A stretch of DNA of 64,000 nt from Svornostia abyssi. Lineage in GTDB: Bacteria; Actinomycetota; Thermoleophilia; Solirubrobacterales; Solirubrobacteraceae. Location of the stretch: contig CP088295.1 in the NCBI GenBank assembly GCA_024666565.1, positions 2,604,001-2,668,000 of the forward strand, written 5' to 3'. The notes beneath the pieces are model-generated. The model made no database searches and was not told where the DNA came from. It saw nothing but the letters and a program-made list of their open reading frames with translations. Numbering within the stretch: position 1 is the stretch's first letter; every line of letters starts with the position of its first letter. This document shows positions 35,487 to 44,214 of the stretch, one piece after another. The translations under genes were made by a program, and so were the position numbers.

Positions 35487-36351
35487 CGTCGGTCACCTCC
35501 TCGGCGGTGAGCTCGAGGTAGACGTCCTCCAGCGACGGGCGGGTGACGCTCAGCTCGCGCAGTTCGTCCCCGCGCGCGAGCGCGGCGCTCGTGAGCTGGT
35601 GCAGCAGGGCGGTCGGCGCGTCGGTCACACGCGTCTGCAGTTCGCCGTGCTCATCGCGCCACGTCACCGTGTGACGGCTCGCCGAGCCGACCCCGAGCGC
35701 GGACGGCGGGCCTTCGGTCACGATCCGGCCGTCCTTGACGATCGCGACGCGGTCGCACAGCGCCTGCGCCTCGTCGAGGTAATGCGTCGTGAGCAGGACC
35801 GTCTTGCCGAGTTCGGCGAGCGCGCGGACCGTGTCCCAGGCCGCGCGGCGGGCGGCCGGGTCGAAGCCGGTCGTCGGCTCATCGAGGAAGACGAGCTCCG
35901 GGTCACCGACGAGCGCGAGCGCGAAGTCCATCCGCCGTGCCTGGCCGCCGGAGAGCTGACGCGTGCGCTTGTCCGCGCTCTCGGCCAGACCCGCGAGTTC
36001 GATGACCTCGTCCACGTCGCGCGGGTGCGGGTACATCGCGGCCCAGTGGGCGACGGCCTCCCGCACGGTGACGTGTCGGTACATGCCGCCGCTCTGCAGG
36101 ACGATGCCCACACGGTCGCGCAGCGCGCGCGGCCGCCCGCCCGGGTCGTGTCCGAGGACCGAGACGATGCCGCTGCTGCGCGCGCGGTAGCCCTCCAGGA
36201 TCTCGACCGTCGTGGTCTTCCCGGCGCCGTTGGGGCCGAGCAGGCCGAAGACCTCGCCGCGCGCGACCTCGAAGTCGATGCCGCGCACGGCTTCGTGGGT
36301 GCCGTAGCGCTTGCGCAGGTCGCGGACGAGGATCGCGGGGGCGTCGCTCAT
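35479..36351 (-). CDS. ABC transporter ATP-binding protein
   Basis: 290 residues. Walker A GPNGAGKTTT (about 40-49), Q-loop IVLQSGGMYRHVT, signature LSGGQARRMDFALAL, Walker B LVFLDEPTTGFD and H-loop LTTHYLDEAQALCD are intact. The C-terminal extension (about 225-290, LQTRVTDAPTALLHQLTS) is usual for DrrA-like exporters. Its partner is the ABC-2 permease just downstream. ATG 36351 is preceded by GGAGGGG. Divergent from the Ppx/GppA gene. Confidence 0.94.
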   Translation of the reverse strand: MSDAPAILVRDLRKRYGTHEAVRGIDFEVARGEVFGLLGPNGAGKTTTVEILEGYRARSSGIVSVLGHDPGGRPRALRDRVGIVLQSGGMYRHVTVREAVAHWAAMYPHPRDVDEVIELAGLAESADKRTRQLSGGQARRMDFALALVGDPELVFLDEPTTGFDPAARRAAWDTVRALAELGKTVLLTTHYLDEAQALCDRVAIVKDGRIVTEGPPSALGVGSASRHTVTWRDEHGELQTRVTDAPTALLHQLTSAALARGDELRELSVTRPSLEDVYLELTAEEVTDVG

Positions 36352-36424
36352 CACCCCTCCATCCTCGCAGGAGATGCACGGGATCGGTCGGCTGGACGCG
36401 CCAACCGTGGCAGGATCGGCGGCC

Positions 36425-37321
36425 ATGCGCTGCGCGTGCGTCGACATCGGTGCGAACACCACCCGGCTGCTGGTCGCCGAGCCGACCCCCGGCGGCGGGC
36501 TGCGGACGGTCCTCGCCGAGCGCCTGTTCTCGCCGCTGCGCGCCGACCGCGAGCCTGCTGACCCGCTGAGCGAGGCCGAGACCGACGCGCTCGCCGACCA
36601 GGTCGAACGCCAGGTGGCGATGGCGCGCGAGCACGGCGCCGAGCAGGTCGCGGTCGTCGCCACGGCGGTCCTGCGGGCCGCCGCGAACCGCGACCACGTC
36701 GCCGCGGTGGTCGGCGGGCGCGCCGGCGAGCCGCTGCAGCTCATCGACGGGCACGCCGAGGCGCGGCTTGTGTTCGCGGGGGCGATCGGCGCGCTGGCCG
36801 AGCCGCCGGCGGGTGAGGTCGCGGTGGTCGACATCGGCGGCGGGTCGACGGAGGTGGCGGTCGGCACCGGCGAGTCGGGCCCGCGCTGGTCGGCATCCGT
36901 GCAGATCGGCTCCCGGGTGCTCACGGCTGCCCACCTGCGCCACGATCCGCCGACGAAGGAGGAACTGCGCGCGATCCGGGCAGACGCCGATGCGGCGCTG
37001 GACGTGCTGCACCCGCCGGCCGTCGACGACGCGTACGCGGTGGGCGGCGACGCCACGTCGCTGCGCCGCCTGGTCGGGCCCGTGCTCGATCGCGAGAGCC
37101 TTGCCGTGGCAATCGACGCGGTCTGCTCCGCGCCCGCCGAGGAGGTCGCCGCACGCCTGGAGCTGCACCCGCGCCGGGCCCGGGTGCTCCCGGCGGCGCT
37201 GCTGCTGCTCGAGGCGGCGACCGTCTCGCTCCGCGCCCCGCTGCGCCTGTGCGGAGGCGGCCTGCGTGAAGGGGTCATCCGTGAGCTCCTCGAAGAGGCG
37301 GAACATGGCCAAGGCGCGTGA
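36425..37321 (+). CDS. Ppx/GppA-family phosphatase
   Basis: 298 residues of the actin-like sugar kinase/Hsp70 fold. MRCACVDIGANTTRLLVAE is the phosphate-1 loop, VATAVLRAAANRD the conserved TSAxR region and VVDIGGGSTEVAVG the second phosphate loop with catalytic Glu upstream. Ppx splits phosphate from the ends of polyphosphate; GppA acts on pppGpp. The location upstream of two CHAD genes and ppk favours polyphosphate as substrate. The length matches the short actinobacterial Ppx1 type, without the C-terminal HD-like domain. ATG 36425; 17-bp overlap with the next gene. Confidence 0.92.
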   Translation: MRCACVDIGANTTRLLVAEPTPGGGLRTVLAERLFSPLRADREPADPLSEAETDALADQVERQVAMAREHGAEQVAVVATAVLRAAANRDHVAAVVGGRAGEPLQLIDGHAEARLVFAGAIGALAEPPAGEVAVVDIGGGSTEVAVGTGESGPRWSASVQIGSRVLTAAHLRHDPPTKEELRAIRADADAALDVLHPPAVDDAYAVGGDATSLRRLVGPVLDRESLAVAIDAVCSAPAEEVAARLELHPRRARVLPAALLLLEAATVSLRAPLRLCGGGLREGVIRELLEEAEHGQGA

Positions 37322-37793
37322 CATCCCCGGCCTCGACGGCGAGCTTCCGTTCGCGGTCGCGGCCGCGCGCACCGTGCGCGTCCGCACAGCCGAGCTGTTC
37401 GAGCACCTCGACGGGGTGCTCGACGTCGGCGACATCGAGCGCGTGCACGACGCGCGGGTGGCAACACGCCGGCTGCGCGCCGTCCTGGAGATCTACCGCG
37501 AGTGCTTCCCCCGCGAGCCCTTCCGCGCGGCGCTGCGCGACGTCAAGGCGCTCGCGGATGCGCTGGGCGCCCGCCGGGACCCCGACGTGCATCTCGCCGC
37601 GCTGGAGGAGCTGCGCGCCGCACTCCCGGAGGAGGACGGGCCGGGGCTCGCGCTGATGTCCGCGCGTTTCCGCGCAGAGCAGTCCGCGGGCAACGACGAG
37701 CTCGCCCAGGCGCTCGAGGACGTTCGCGAGTTCCACCTGCACGAACGGCTCGTGCATCTCGCCGACGCCGCCGAGGCGGCGGGGACGCCGTGA
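37305..37793 (+). CDS. CHAD-domain protein, N-terminal half type
   Basis: 162 residues, helical. VHDARVATRRLRAVLEIY (about 45-62) is the CHAD motif with the basic residues that bind polyphosphate; ALADALGARRDPDVHLAALEEL follows. A full CHAD domain is about 270-300 residues built of two similar helical bundles; this gene encodes one and the next gene the other. CHAD proteins bind polyphosphate granules. It overlaps ppx by 17 bp and the second CHAD gene by 4 bp (GTGA), so the three are translated together. Confidence 0.88.
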   Translation: MAKARDIPGLDGELPFAVAAARTVRVRTAELFEHLDGVLDVGDIERVHDARVATRRLRAVLEIYRECFPREPFRAALRDVKALADALGARRDPDVHLAALEELRAALPEEDGPGLALMSARFRAEQSAGNDELAQALEDVREFHLHERLVHLADAAEAAGTP

Positions 37794-38365
37794 AGGCCCG
37801 GCGCGTCAAGGGCCTGGATCCCCAGGGCGGTCTCGCCGACCAGGCCGAGCGGATCATCCGGGTGCGGCTCGAGGAGCTCGTCGCGTTCACGCCCCGCGCG
37901 CTGGACCCGACCGAGGTCCAGTCGCTCCACGACATGCGGATCGCCGCGAAGCGCCTGCGCTACGTGCTGGAGATCTTCGGCGGGCTGTTCGGCCCGTACG
38001 CCGAGAAGGCGGGGAAACGCGCCAAGGACCTGCAGGACCTCATCGGCGAGATCCACGACTGCGACGTCATGCTGCCGCGGGTGCACGGGCTCATCTCCGA
38101 GCTCGAGCACGCCGACGCCGTCGCCGTGCGCGGGGCAGCGCCGGCCGATGCCGAGGACCTCGACCCGGCCGTGACCGCCGCCGCGCCGCACGGTCCGCAG
38201 TGGCGGGGCCTGCACACGCTCGCGACGCATCTCGCGGCCCGCCGCGCGCTGCTGTTCGAGCGCTTCCTGCTGCTGTGGACCGAACTCGGGCGCGAGGGGT
38301 TCGTGGCCCGTTTGGACTTCGCGCTGGGCGAGCGCGCGGGGGAGGCCTCTGAGATTGATCGGTGA
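37790..38365 (+). CDS. CHAD-domain protein, C-terminal half type
   Basis: 191 residues. It repeats the CHAD motif as LHDMRIAAKRLRYVLEIF (about 44-61) and continues KAGKRAKDLQDLIGEIHDCDVMLPRV, the best conserved block of the C-terminal CHAD bundle. GTG 37790 overlaps the stop of the first CHAD gene. The C-terminal part (RRALLFERFLLLWTEL) is a further helix. Predicted to combine with the first half into one polyphosphate-binding unit. Followed by ppk after 42 bp. Confidence 0.88.
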   Translation: MKARRVKGLDPQGGLADQAERIIRVRLEELVAFTPRALDPTEVQSLHDMRIAAKRLRYVLEIFGGLFGPYAEKAGKRAKDLQDLIGEIHDCDVMLPRVHGLISELEHADAVAVRGAAPADAEDLDPAVTAAAPHGPQWRGLHTLATHLAARRALLFERFLLLWTELGREGFVARLDFALGERAGEASEIDR

Positions 38366-38407
38366 ACCGCTGGATTGCATGCGGGGTGGTCGAGTACCGT
38401 CCAGCCC

Positions 38408-40537
38408 GTGAGCAGCGTCGAGGACACCACCGCCCCCGCCCATCCCGCGCTCGACAGCCACGAGCTGTACTTCAATCGGGAGCTGTCGTGGACCCACTTC
38501 AACGACCGGGTGCTGCAGCTCGCCGAGGACCCCGGGGTTCCTCTGCTCGAGCGCGTGAAGTTCTGCGCGATCTGGACGTCGAACCTCGACGAGTTCTTCA
38601 TGATCCGCGTCGCCGGGCTGCACGACCAGGTCGACGCGGGCCTGAGCGACCCGAAGCTCGACGGACGCACACCCGCCGAGACGCTCGCGGCCATCGGCGC
38701 CAACGTCCGCGGCCAGCTGGCCCGCGTGCAGTCCTGCCTGCGTGCCGAGCTGTGGCCGGCGCTCGCTGAGCACGACGTCCGGGTGGTGCCCCTGTCGGAG
38801 GTGTCGGGCAAGGCGCGCGAGGCGATCGAGGATCGCTACCGCCGGGAGATCTACCCGGTGCTCACGCCGCTGGCCGTCGGCCTGGGCCGGCCGTTCCCGT
38901 ACATCTCCAACCTCTCGCTGAGCCTCGCGGTGCAGGTGCGCGACCCGCACACCCACCACGAGGTCTTCGCGCGCGTGAAGGTGCCGAAGGAGATGCTCCC
39001 GCGCTTCGTGCCCGTTCAGGACGCGGCGCACCCGGGGCACGTCTTCGTGGCGCTCGAGGAGATCATCGCCGACCACATCGAGGATCTCTTCCCGGGCATG
39101 GAGATCGTCGACCACGGATTCTTCCGGGTCACCCGCGACGCGGACTTCGACGTCAGCGACGAGGCCGACGACCTGCTGCAGGCCATCGAGCAGGAGCTGC
39201 GGCGCCGCCGGTTCGGCGAGGCCGTGCGCCTCGAGGTCAACGCGGGGATCAGCCCCCTGCTGCGCGAGCAGCTCACCGGCGCGCTGGGGCTCACCGAGGA
39301 TCAGGTCTACGACGTCGACGGTCCGCTGGATCTCACCGACCTCTGGCAGCTCGTGAAGCTGCCGGGCATGCGCGAGCTGCGTGACCGCTCGTGGACGCCG
39401 GTCACCCAGCCGCGCCTGCAGGACGACGACGGCGAGCGCGCCGACATGTTCGCCGAGATCCGGCGGGGCGACGTCCTCGTCCACCACCCGTACGACTCGT
39501 TCAACACGTCGGTCGAGCGGTTCGTCGAGCAAGCGGTCAACGACCCCGACGTGCTCGCGATCAAGCAGACCGTCTACCGGACGAGCGACGACACACCGCT
39601 CATCCCCGCGCTCATCCGCGCGACCGAACGTGGCAAGCAGGCCGTCTGCCTCGTGGAGCTGAAGGCACGTTTCGACGAGCGCGCGAACATCATCTGGGCG
39701 CGCGAGCTGGAAGAGGCCGGCGTGCACGTCGTGTACGGCCACCCGTCGCTGAAGACGCACGCGAAGGCCATCCTCATCGTCCGCCGCGAAGGGGACGGGG
39801 TCCGGCACTACGTCCACGTCGGCACCGGCAACTACCACCCGAACACCGCGCGGCTGTACACCGACTTCGGCCTGTTCACGTGCGACGAGAGCATCGGCAA
39901 CGACGTCGCCGACATGTTCAACTTCCTCACGGGGTTCGCCCGGCCGCGGCGCTACCGGCGGTCGCTCGTCGCGCCGTCCGGGCTGCGCGACGGGATCGTC
40001 GAGCGGATCGAGCAGACGATCGCCGCGCACGAGGACGGCCAGCCCACGCGCATCCAGATGAAGATGAACTCGCTCGTGGACCCGGCGTGCATCCGTGCGC
40101 TGTACCGGGCGTCGCAGGCGGGCGTGCCGATCGACATCAACACGCGCGGCATCTGCTGCCTGCGCCCGGGCGTGCCGGGCGTGTCCGAGACGATCCGCGT
40201 GATCTCCGTCCTCGGCCGCTTCCTCGAGCACTCGCGGATCTACGCCTTCCACCGCGGCGACGAGACCGAGGTGCTCATCGGCTCCGCGGACCTCATGCAG
40301 CGCAACCTCGACAGCCGCGTCGAGCTGGTGGTTCCTGTGCTGGACGAGACGCTGCGCGGCGACATCCTCGACACGATGGAGCGCTGTCTGGCCGATGACA
40401 CCGGCGCGTGGGAGCTGCACGAGGACGGCACCTGGGCGCGCCGCCCCGCCGGCGAACCGGGCCGCTCGGTCCAGCACGAGCTGATGATCGGCCACGCCGC
40501 CCGCGCCCAGGAGGGTCGGGGCGCGGGCGATCCCTGA
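38408..40537 (+). CDS. ppk1: Polyphosphate kinase 1
   Basis: 709 residues, the usual PPK1 length. N domain: YFNRELSWTHFNDRVLQLAED; body: IWTSNLDEFFMIRVAG; catalytic core: SLKTHAKAIL with His451 as the phosphorylated residue, GTGNYHPNTARLYTDFGLFT and the second conserved His region NTRGICCLRPG. It makes polyphosphate from ATP reversibly. GTG 38408 is chosen because TACCGT (38395-38400) lies 7 nt upstream as a leaderless-type -10; an in-frame upstream start (38375) would precede that promoter. Downstream of ppx and two CHAD genes: a polyphosphate synthesis, binding and breakdown cluster. Confidence 0.96.
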   Translation: MSSVEDTTAPAHPALDSHELYFNRELSWTHFNDRVLQLAEDPGVPLLERVKFCAIWTSNLDEFFMIRVAGLHDQVDAGLSDPKLDGRTPAETLAAIGANVRGQLARVQSCLRAELWPALAEHDVRVVPLSEVSGKAREAIEDRYRREIYPVLTPLAVGLGRPFPYISNLSLSLAVQVRDPHTHHEVFARVKVPKEMLPRFVPVQDAAHPGHVFVALEEIIADHIEDLFPGMEIVDHGFFRVTRDADFDVSDEADDLLQAIEQELRRRRFGEAVRLEVNAGISPLLREQLTGALGLTEDQVYDVDGPLDLTDLWQLVKLPGMRELRDRSWTPVTQPRLQDDDGERADMFAEIRRGDVLVHHPYDSFNTSVERFVEQAVNDPDVLAIKQTVYRTSDDTPLIPALIRATERGKQAVCLVELKARFDERANIIWARELEEAGVHVVYGHPSLKTHAKAILIVRREGDGVRHYVHVGTGNYHPNTARLYTDFGLFTCDESIGNDVADMFNFLTGFARPRRYRRSLVAPSGLRDGIVERIEQTIAAHEDGQPTRIQMKMNSLVDPACIRALYRASQAGVPIDINTRGICCLRPGVPGVSETIRVISVLGRFLEHSRIYAFHRGDETEVLIGSADLMQRNLDSRVELVVPVLDETLRGDILDTMERCLADDTGAWELHEDGTWARRPAGEPGRSVQHELMIGHAARAQEGRGAGDP

Positions 40538-40623
40538 GCGCCACCGCATGGAACGTATGAGTGCGGTGTTGCTGTAGTCGCACTGTTTGACGGACGTTCG
40601 GGGGGCTCGCTACCGTGAAGGAC

Positions 40624-41640
40624 ATGTCTTGCCGACGACTGGCGCTGGCGCCGCTCGTCGCGCTCTTGCTTTCTGGTCTGGGGGGATCAGCAGCTTCGGC
40701 TGCCACTTCCTCGACCGCTGAGCCGACCGCGACGTCCGCCGCGACCAAGAAGAAGAAGAAGACCAAGAAGGCCACCGTCACCAGCCTCGACAAGCGGCTG
40801 AAGAAGACCGAGAAGGACCTGGCCGCGGCGCGCAAGCAGCTGCGGATCGTCCAGAAGGCGACGGCCAGCCTGGTCAGCGGCCTGGACACGGTCGTCGGTG
40901 CGAACGGCTCGATCGAGGCGCTGCTCGGCGGCGGCCTCGGGTCGGCACTCGGTCCGGAGCTCTCGAAGTTCGATGCGCTGCTGAGCAACGCGCTCGCCGA
41001 GCAGTCGAACCAGATCGCCAACGCCGCGGTCGTCGCCATGCAGAATCCCGCGCTGAAGCCCGAGCTCGAGAAGCTCCTCACGGGCATCTTCGGCGTCAGC
41101 CCGACGACCATCGGCCAGTCGGTCGCGAACCTCGGTCCGACGGTGCAGGCGGCGCTGGGGCAGCTCATCCAGCAGGAGCAGCCGGTGATCATCGTGCGCA
41201 CGACGAACGGGGATCAGGCCAAGTCGATCCTCGGGCCCGACGTGCCTGACGACGCGAACCCGGTGACGGTGTCCGCGAGCGTGCCGCTGAAGGTCACCGG
41301 CGCCGGCGACGTCCAGATCCTCGCCGGCCTGCGCAGCCTCGAGACCGACAACGGGCATGACGAGGTCATCCTCGACAGCCTCGAGGTGACGAACGGCTCC
41401 GGCGTGACGGTCGGCGGCGGGGGTGGCGGCGTCCGCGTCGGCAGCTCAGCGTTCACGGTCCCGTCGGCCGCGCGGCTGGCCCGGACGTCCGACCCGGGCT
41501 CGCTGCCCGGCCTCGACATCGCCGGCTCCCAGATGACCGATCCGGTGGGCACGGCCGCGGGCAAGATCACGCTGAGCGGCACCGGCTACGTCATGGTCCG
41601 CGTCACCGCGCGGTTCAAGGACAACATCCCGGCCGACTGA
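40624..41640 (+). CDS. Secreted coiled-coil protein, function unknown
   Basis: 338 residues. A signal peptide (MSCRRLALAPLVALLLSGLGGSAASA), a Thr/Ala/Ser linker, the basic run KKKKKTKK, then a coiled-coil (LDKRLKKTEKDLAAARKQLR), then a Gly/Ser-rich beta region with GVTVGGGGGGVRVG. ATG 40624 is preferred to GTG 40615 because TACCGT (40611-40616) ends 7 nt before it and would be the -10 of a leaderless mRNA. The lysine run could bind polyanions such as teichoic acid or, in view of the neighbours, polyphosphate; this is speculation. A terminator hairpin follows at 41655. Confidence 0.78.
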   Translation: MSCRRLALAPLVALLLSGLGGSAASAATSSTAEPTATSAATKKKKKTKKATVTSLDKRLKKTEKDLAAARKQLRIVQKATASLVSGLDTVVGANGSIEALLGGGLGSALGPELSKFDALLSNALAEQSNQIANAAVVAMQNPALKPELEKLLTGIFGVSPTTIGQSVANLGPTVQAALGQLIQQEQPVIIVRTTNGDQAKSILGPDVPDDANPVTVSASVPLKVTGAGDVQILAGLRSLETDNGHDEVILDSLEVTNGSGVTVGGGGGGVRVGSSAFTVPSAARLARTSDPGSLPGLDIAGSQMTDPVGTAAGKITLSGTGYVMVRVTARFKDNIPAD

Positions 41641-41654
41641 CCGTCGGCCAGGAA

Positions 41655-41682
41655 GGGAGTATCGGCGCCAGCCGATACTCCC
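41655..41682. terminator. Terminator hairpin between convergent genes
   Basis: GGGAGTATCGGC (41655-41666) and GCCGATACTCCC (41671-41682) form a perfect 12-bp stem with a GCCA tetraloop. It is placed to stop both the secreted coiled-coil gene and the convergent acyl-CoA reductase-like gene. Confidence 0.75.
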
Positions 41683-41709
41683 GGCGGTGTGCGGCTCTGC
41701 CGAACACCG

Positions 41710-43686
41710 CTACCAGTGCACGCCCTTCATGAGGTTCGCGACGGCGATCTGCTCGACCGACGCACGCTCGGCCGGGTCCTCCGCGCCCTTCGCCGCGGCG
41801 CTGTCCGGGAACAGCTTGTACGCGGTGTGGAGGATCTGGTCGCTGACGCGCGGCAGCAGCGCGTTCATGAGCACGCCGAACGTGCCGAGGCGCGTGTTGA
41901 GCTCCTTCGGCCGGGCCCGGATCGCCTCGCAGATGAGGTCGCCCGCCTCGCTCGCGCTGGCGGTCGGGAACGAGTCGTAGATCTTCGTCGGCGCGATCAT
42001 GTCCGTCTTGACGAGCGGCATGTGGATCGTCGTGAAGGTGACGTTGTCGCCCAGCGTCTCGGTGGCGGTCACGCGGCTGAACGCGTCGAGCGCGGCCTTG
42101 CTCGCGATGTACGCGCTGAAGCGCGGCGTGTTCGCCTGCACGCCGATTGAGCTCACGTTGACGATGTGGCCGCGCTTGCGCTCACGCATGTGGGGCAGCA
42201 GCTCCATGATGAGCTTGATGGCGCCGAAGTAGTTCAGCTGCATCGTGCGCTCGTAGTCGTGGAAGCGGTCCTGGCTGAGCGCGACGGAGCGGCGGATCGA
42301 CCGGCCGGCGTTGTTGACGAGGTAGTCGACGGCCGCGTGCTCGCTCAGCACGTCCTTGACGAGCCGTTCGACGTCGTCGAGGTTCGCGATGTCCGCCGGG
42401 TAGACGTACGCCGTCCCGCCGAAGTTCTCGATCTCCTTCTTGACCGCCTCGAGCTTGTCCTCGCTGCGGGCGACGAGCAGGGGGATGCCGCCGGCGCGAG
42501 CGATCTTGATCGCCGCCTCCTTGCCGATGCCCGCCGAGGCGCCCGTGATGAGCACGGTGCGGCCGTTGACGGCGCCCTCGAACGAGCGGTCCTTGAAGAG
42601 GTCCGGGTCGAGGTTGCGCTCCCAGTAGTCCCAGAGCTTGCCGGCGTAGCTGTCCAGCGGCGGGACGGCGATATCGGTGCCGTCGAGCGCGCGCTCGGTG
42701 TCCCGCGTGTCGAACGTCGACTCCAGGCCGACGTAGTCGAGGACGACGTCGGGGATGCCCAGCTCGGCGAGGAACGTGGCGCGCATGTCCTTGGCGAACT
42801 GGAGCTTCATGAGCATGCTGAGCGTGCCCTTGGGCAGCGCGTCGAGCAGGCCCTTGTCGACGCGCATCTGCAGCTCCGGCGCGTGCGCGGCGCGGCAGAA
42901 CGCGTTCAGCGCGTCGCCGGACTTGATGGGCCGCGAGGCGGCGAGGTGGAAGGCGTTGCCGTCTTGGTCGGGCAGGTGGGCGATGTGGTCGATCGCGTCG
43001 GCGACGTAGTCGACCGGCACGATGTTCGTGGCGCCGAGCTCCGGGCCGATGAGCGGGAACCACTCGGGCACGTAGTGGCGCAGGCGCTGGATGGGCTTGA
43101 AGAGGTAGTACGGCCCGTCGACCTTGTCCATCTCGCCGGTCTGTGAGTCACCGACGACGATCGCGGGGCGGTACACGCGCCACGGCATGTCGTTCTGCAT
43201 CCGGACGAGCTGCTCGGACTCGAACTTCGTGCGGTGGTACGCGGACGGGAGCTCCTGGCCCTCGTCGAACATGTCCTCGCGGAACAGGCCCTGGTACATG
43301 CCGGCGACGGCGATGGAGGAGACGTGGTGGAAGCGCTGCGCGCCCATGGCGCGGGCGGCATCCAGCGTGTACAGCGTGCCCTCGACGTTCAGCGCGCGGT
43401 TGAGCTCGTCGCTGGCCGTCATGTCGTACATCGCGGCGAGGTGGAAGACCTCGGTGACGTCCTGCAGCCCCGCGATCGTGTCGTCGGACAGGCCGAGCCG
43501 CGGCTGCTGCAGGTCACCGACGACCGGGCGGATGCGTCCCTCGGCGTCCCAGCGTTCGACCAGCTCCGCGAGCCGATCCTGAGACGACTCCCGGACGAGG
43601 ACCGCGATGTCGACGTCCCGCTTCAGCAGCCGCTCCACAAGGTTGCGGCCGATGAATCCCGTCGCGCCCGTCACGAAGTACGTCAT
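41710..43686 (-). CDS. Two-domain SDR protein, fatty acyl-CoA reductase-like
   Basis: 658 residues with two Rossmann domains. The first (about 1-365) is an extended SDR/male-sterility type: TGATGFIG, VVGDLQQPRLGL, and YHRTK as the YxxxK pair. The second (about 380-620) is a classical SDR: TGASAGIG, NNAGRSI, VSSIGVQ and YIASK. This length and order match bacterial alcohol-forming fatty acyl-CoA reductases such as the Marinobacter enzyme, and mycobacterial AcrA1-like proteins. It would reduce acyl-CoA to fatty alcohol via an aldehyde with NADPH, for wax ester or ether lipid. GAGGAG precedes ATG 43686. No wax synthase is in the window. Confidence 0.88.
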   Translation of the reverse strand: MTYFVTGATGFIGRNLVERLLKRDVDIAVLVRESSQDRLAELVERWDAEGRIRPVVGDLQQPRLGLSDDTIAGLQDVTEVFHLAAMYDMTASDELNRALNVEGTLYTLDAARAMGAQRFHHVSSIAVAGMYQGLFREDMFDEGQELPSAYHRTKFESEQLVRMQNDMPWRVYRPAIVVGDSQTGEMDKVDGPYYLFKPIQRLRHYVPEWFPLIGPELGATNIVPVDYVADAIDHIAHLPDQDGNAFHLAASRPIKSGDALNAFCRAAHAPELQMRVDKGLLDALPKGTLSMLMKLQFAKDMRATFLAELGIPDVVLDYVGLESTFDTRDTERALDGTDIAVPPLDSYAGKLWDYWERNLDPDLFKDRSFEGAVNGRTVLITGASAGIGKEAAIKIARAGGIPLLVARSEDKLEAVKKEIENFGGTAYVYPADIANLDDVERLVKDVLSEHAAVDYLVNNAGRSIRRSVALSQDRFHDYERTMQLNYFGAIKLIMELLPHMRERKRGHIVNVSSIGVQANTPRFSAYIASKAALDAFSRVTATETLGDNVTFTTIHMPLVKTDMIAPTKIYDSFPTASASEAGDLICEAIRARPKELNTRLGTFGVLMNALLPRVSDQILHTAYKLFPDSAAAKGAEDPAERASVEQIAVANLMKGVHW

Positions 43687-43861
43687 CGCTCTCCTCTGCT
43701 CCCCGGTCTGGTGCGCCGGACCCTACACCCCGGAAGGCGGCGGGCCGGTCGGTTGGGGTGACAGGGCAAGAACACGAACGCCCCGGGCGGGGAGGCCGGC
43801 CGGGGCGCTGTGGAACATCATGCGGTCGCTGCGTGCGAGGGAGGGCTCGCGCACCACGAAG

Positions 43862-43884
43862 CGTGCCCGCCGGAAGCGGGCACG
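43862..43884 (-). terminator. Terminator hairpin after the small membrane protein gene
   Basis: CGTGCCCGC (43862-43870) pairs with GCGGGCACG (43876-43884), loop cggaa. It lies 30 bp after the stop of the minus-strand gene at 43915. Further on, a second GCCCCGG/CCGGGGC pair lies at about 43780-43806. The rest of the 228-bp gap up to 43686 holds nothing else I can identify. Confidence 0.6.
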
Positions 43885-43914
43885 GTGTGAAGATGTGGGG
43901 AAGTCCGTGCGGGA

Positions 43915-44190
43915 CTACCAGCCGCCGGCCCAGTGGGCCGCGGAGCTGCGCGCCTTGGCCGCCTTCTTGCGGCGGTCCTTCCGCTTGTCGAGGCCGTACT
44001 GGATCATCGACATCGTGAAGACGAACAGCGGGAAGAACGCGATGAGCGCGAAGCCGAAGTTCGTCACGACCTTGTCGGTGGTGAGGCCGTACCAGCCTTC
44101 GCCGCCGTCATGCGGGCCGGCGAGCGCGGGAGAGGCCGCGACCAGAAGCACGGTGGCGGCGAACGTGAGGGCGGTGAAAGAGCGTCGCAT
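43915..44190 (-). CDS. Small membrane protein, 91 aa
   Basis: An N-terminal signal-like helix (SFTALTFAATVLLVAASPALA), a short outer segment (GPHDGGEGWYGLTTDK), one membrane helix (VVTNFGFALIAFFPLFVFTMSMI), and a very basic cytoplasmic tail (DKRKDRRKKAAKARSSAAHWAGGW). If the first helix is cleaved, the product is a single-span protein with its C-terminus inside. Family not recognised. Its promoter region overlaps that of the divergent hydratase gene at 44202-44211. Confidence 0.75.
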   Translation of the reverse strand: MRRSFTALTFAATVLLVAASPALAGPHDGGEGWYGLTTDKVVTNFGFALIAFFPLFVFTMSMIQYGLDKRKDRRKKAAKARSSAAHWAGGW

Positions 44191-44201
44191 CGTCGGATCG
44201 G

Positions 44202-44211
44202 ATTCTATACG
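44202..44211. promoter_or_regulatory. Shared -10 region of two divergent genes
   Basis: The sequence attctatacg reads TATAC on the plus strand, 4-5 nt before hydratase ATG 44215, and TAGAAT on the minus strand, 11 nt before ATG 44190. With only 24 bp between the two start codons, one AT-rich patch appears to serve as -10 element in both directions, so the two promoters should exclude one another. Confidence 0.5.
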
Positions 44212-44214
44212 TGG

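Noticed and set aside
37493..40549. A minus-strand open frame of about 1018 codons across CHAD and ppk1
   Set aside because: Antisense shadow of ppk1, whose sense frame has all catalytic residues.
43780..43806. Second GC hairpin (GCCCCGG/CCGGGGC) as a riboswitch
   Set aside because: Only a 7-bp stem in a GC-rich gap with no conserved core; most likely chance or a weak terminator.
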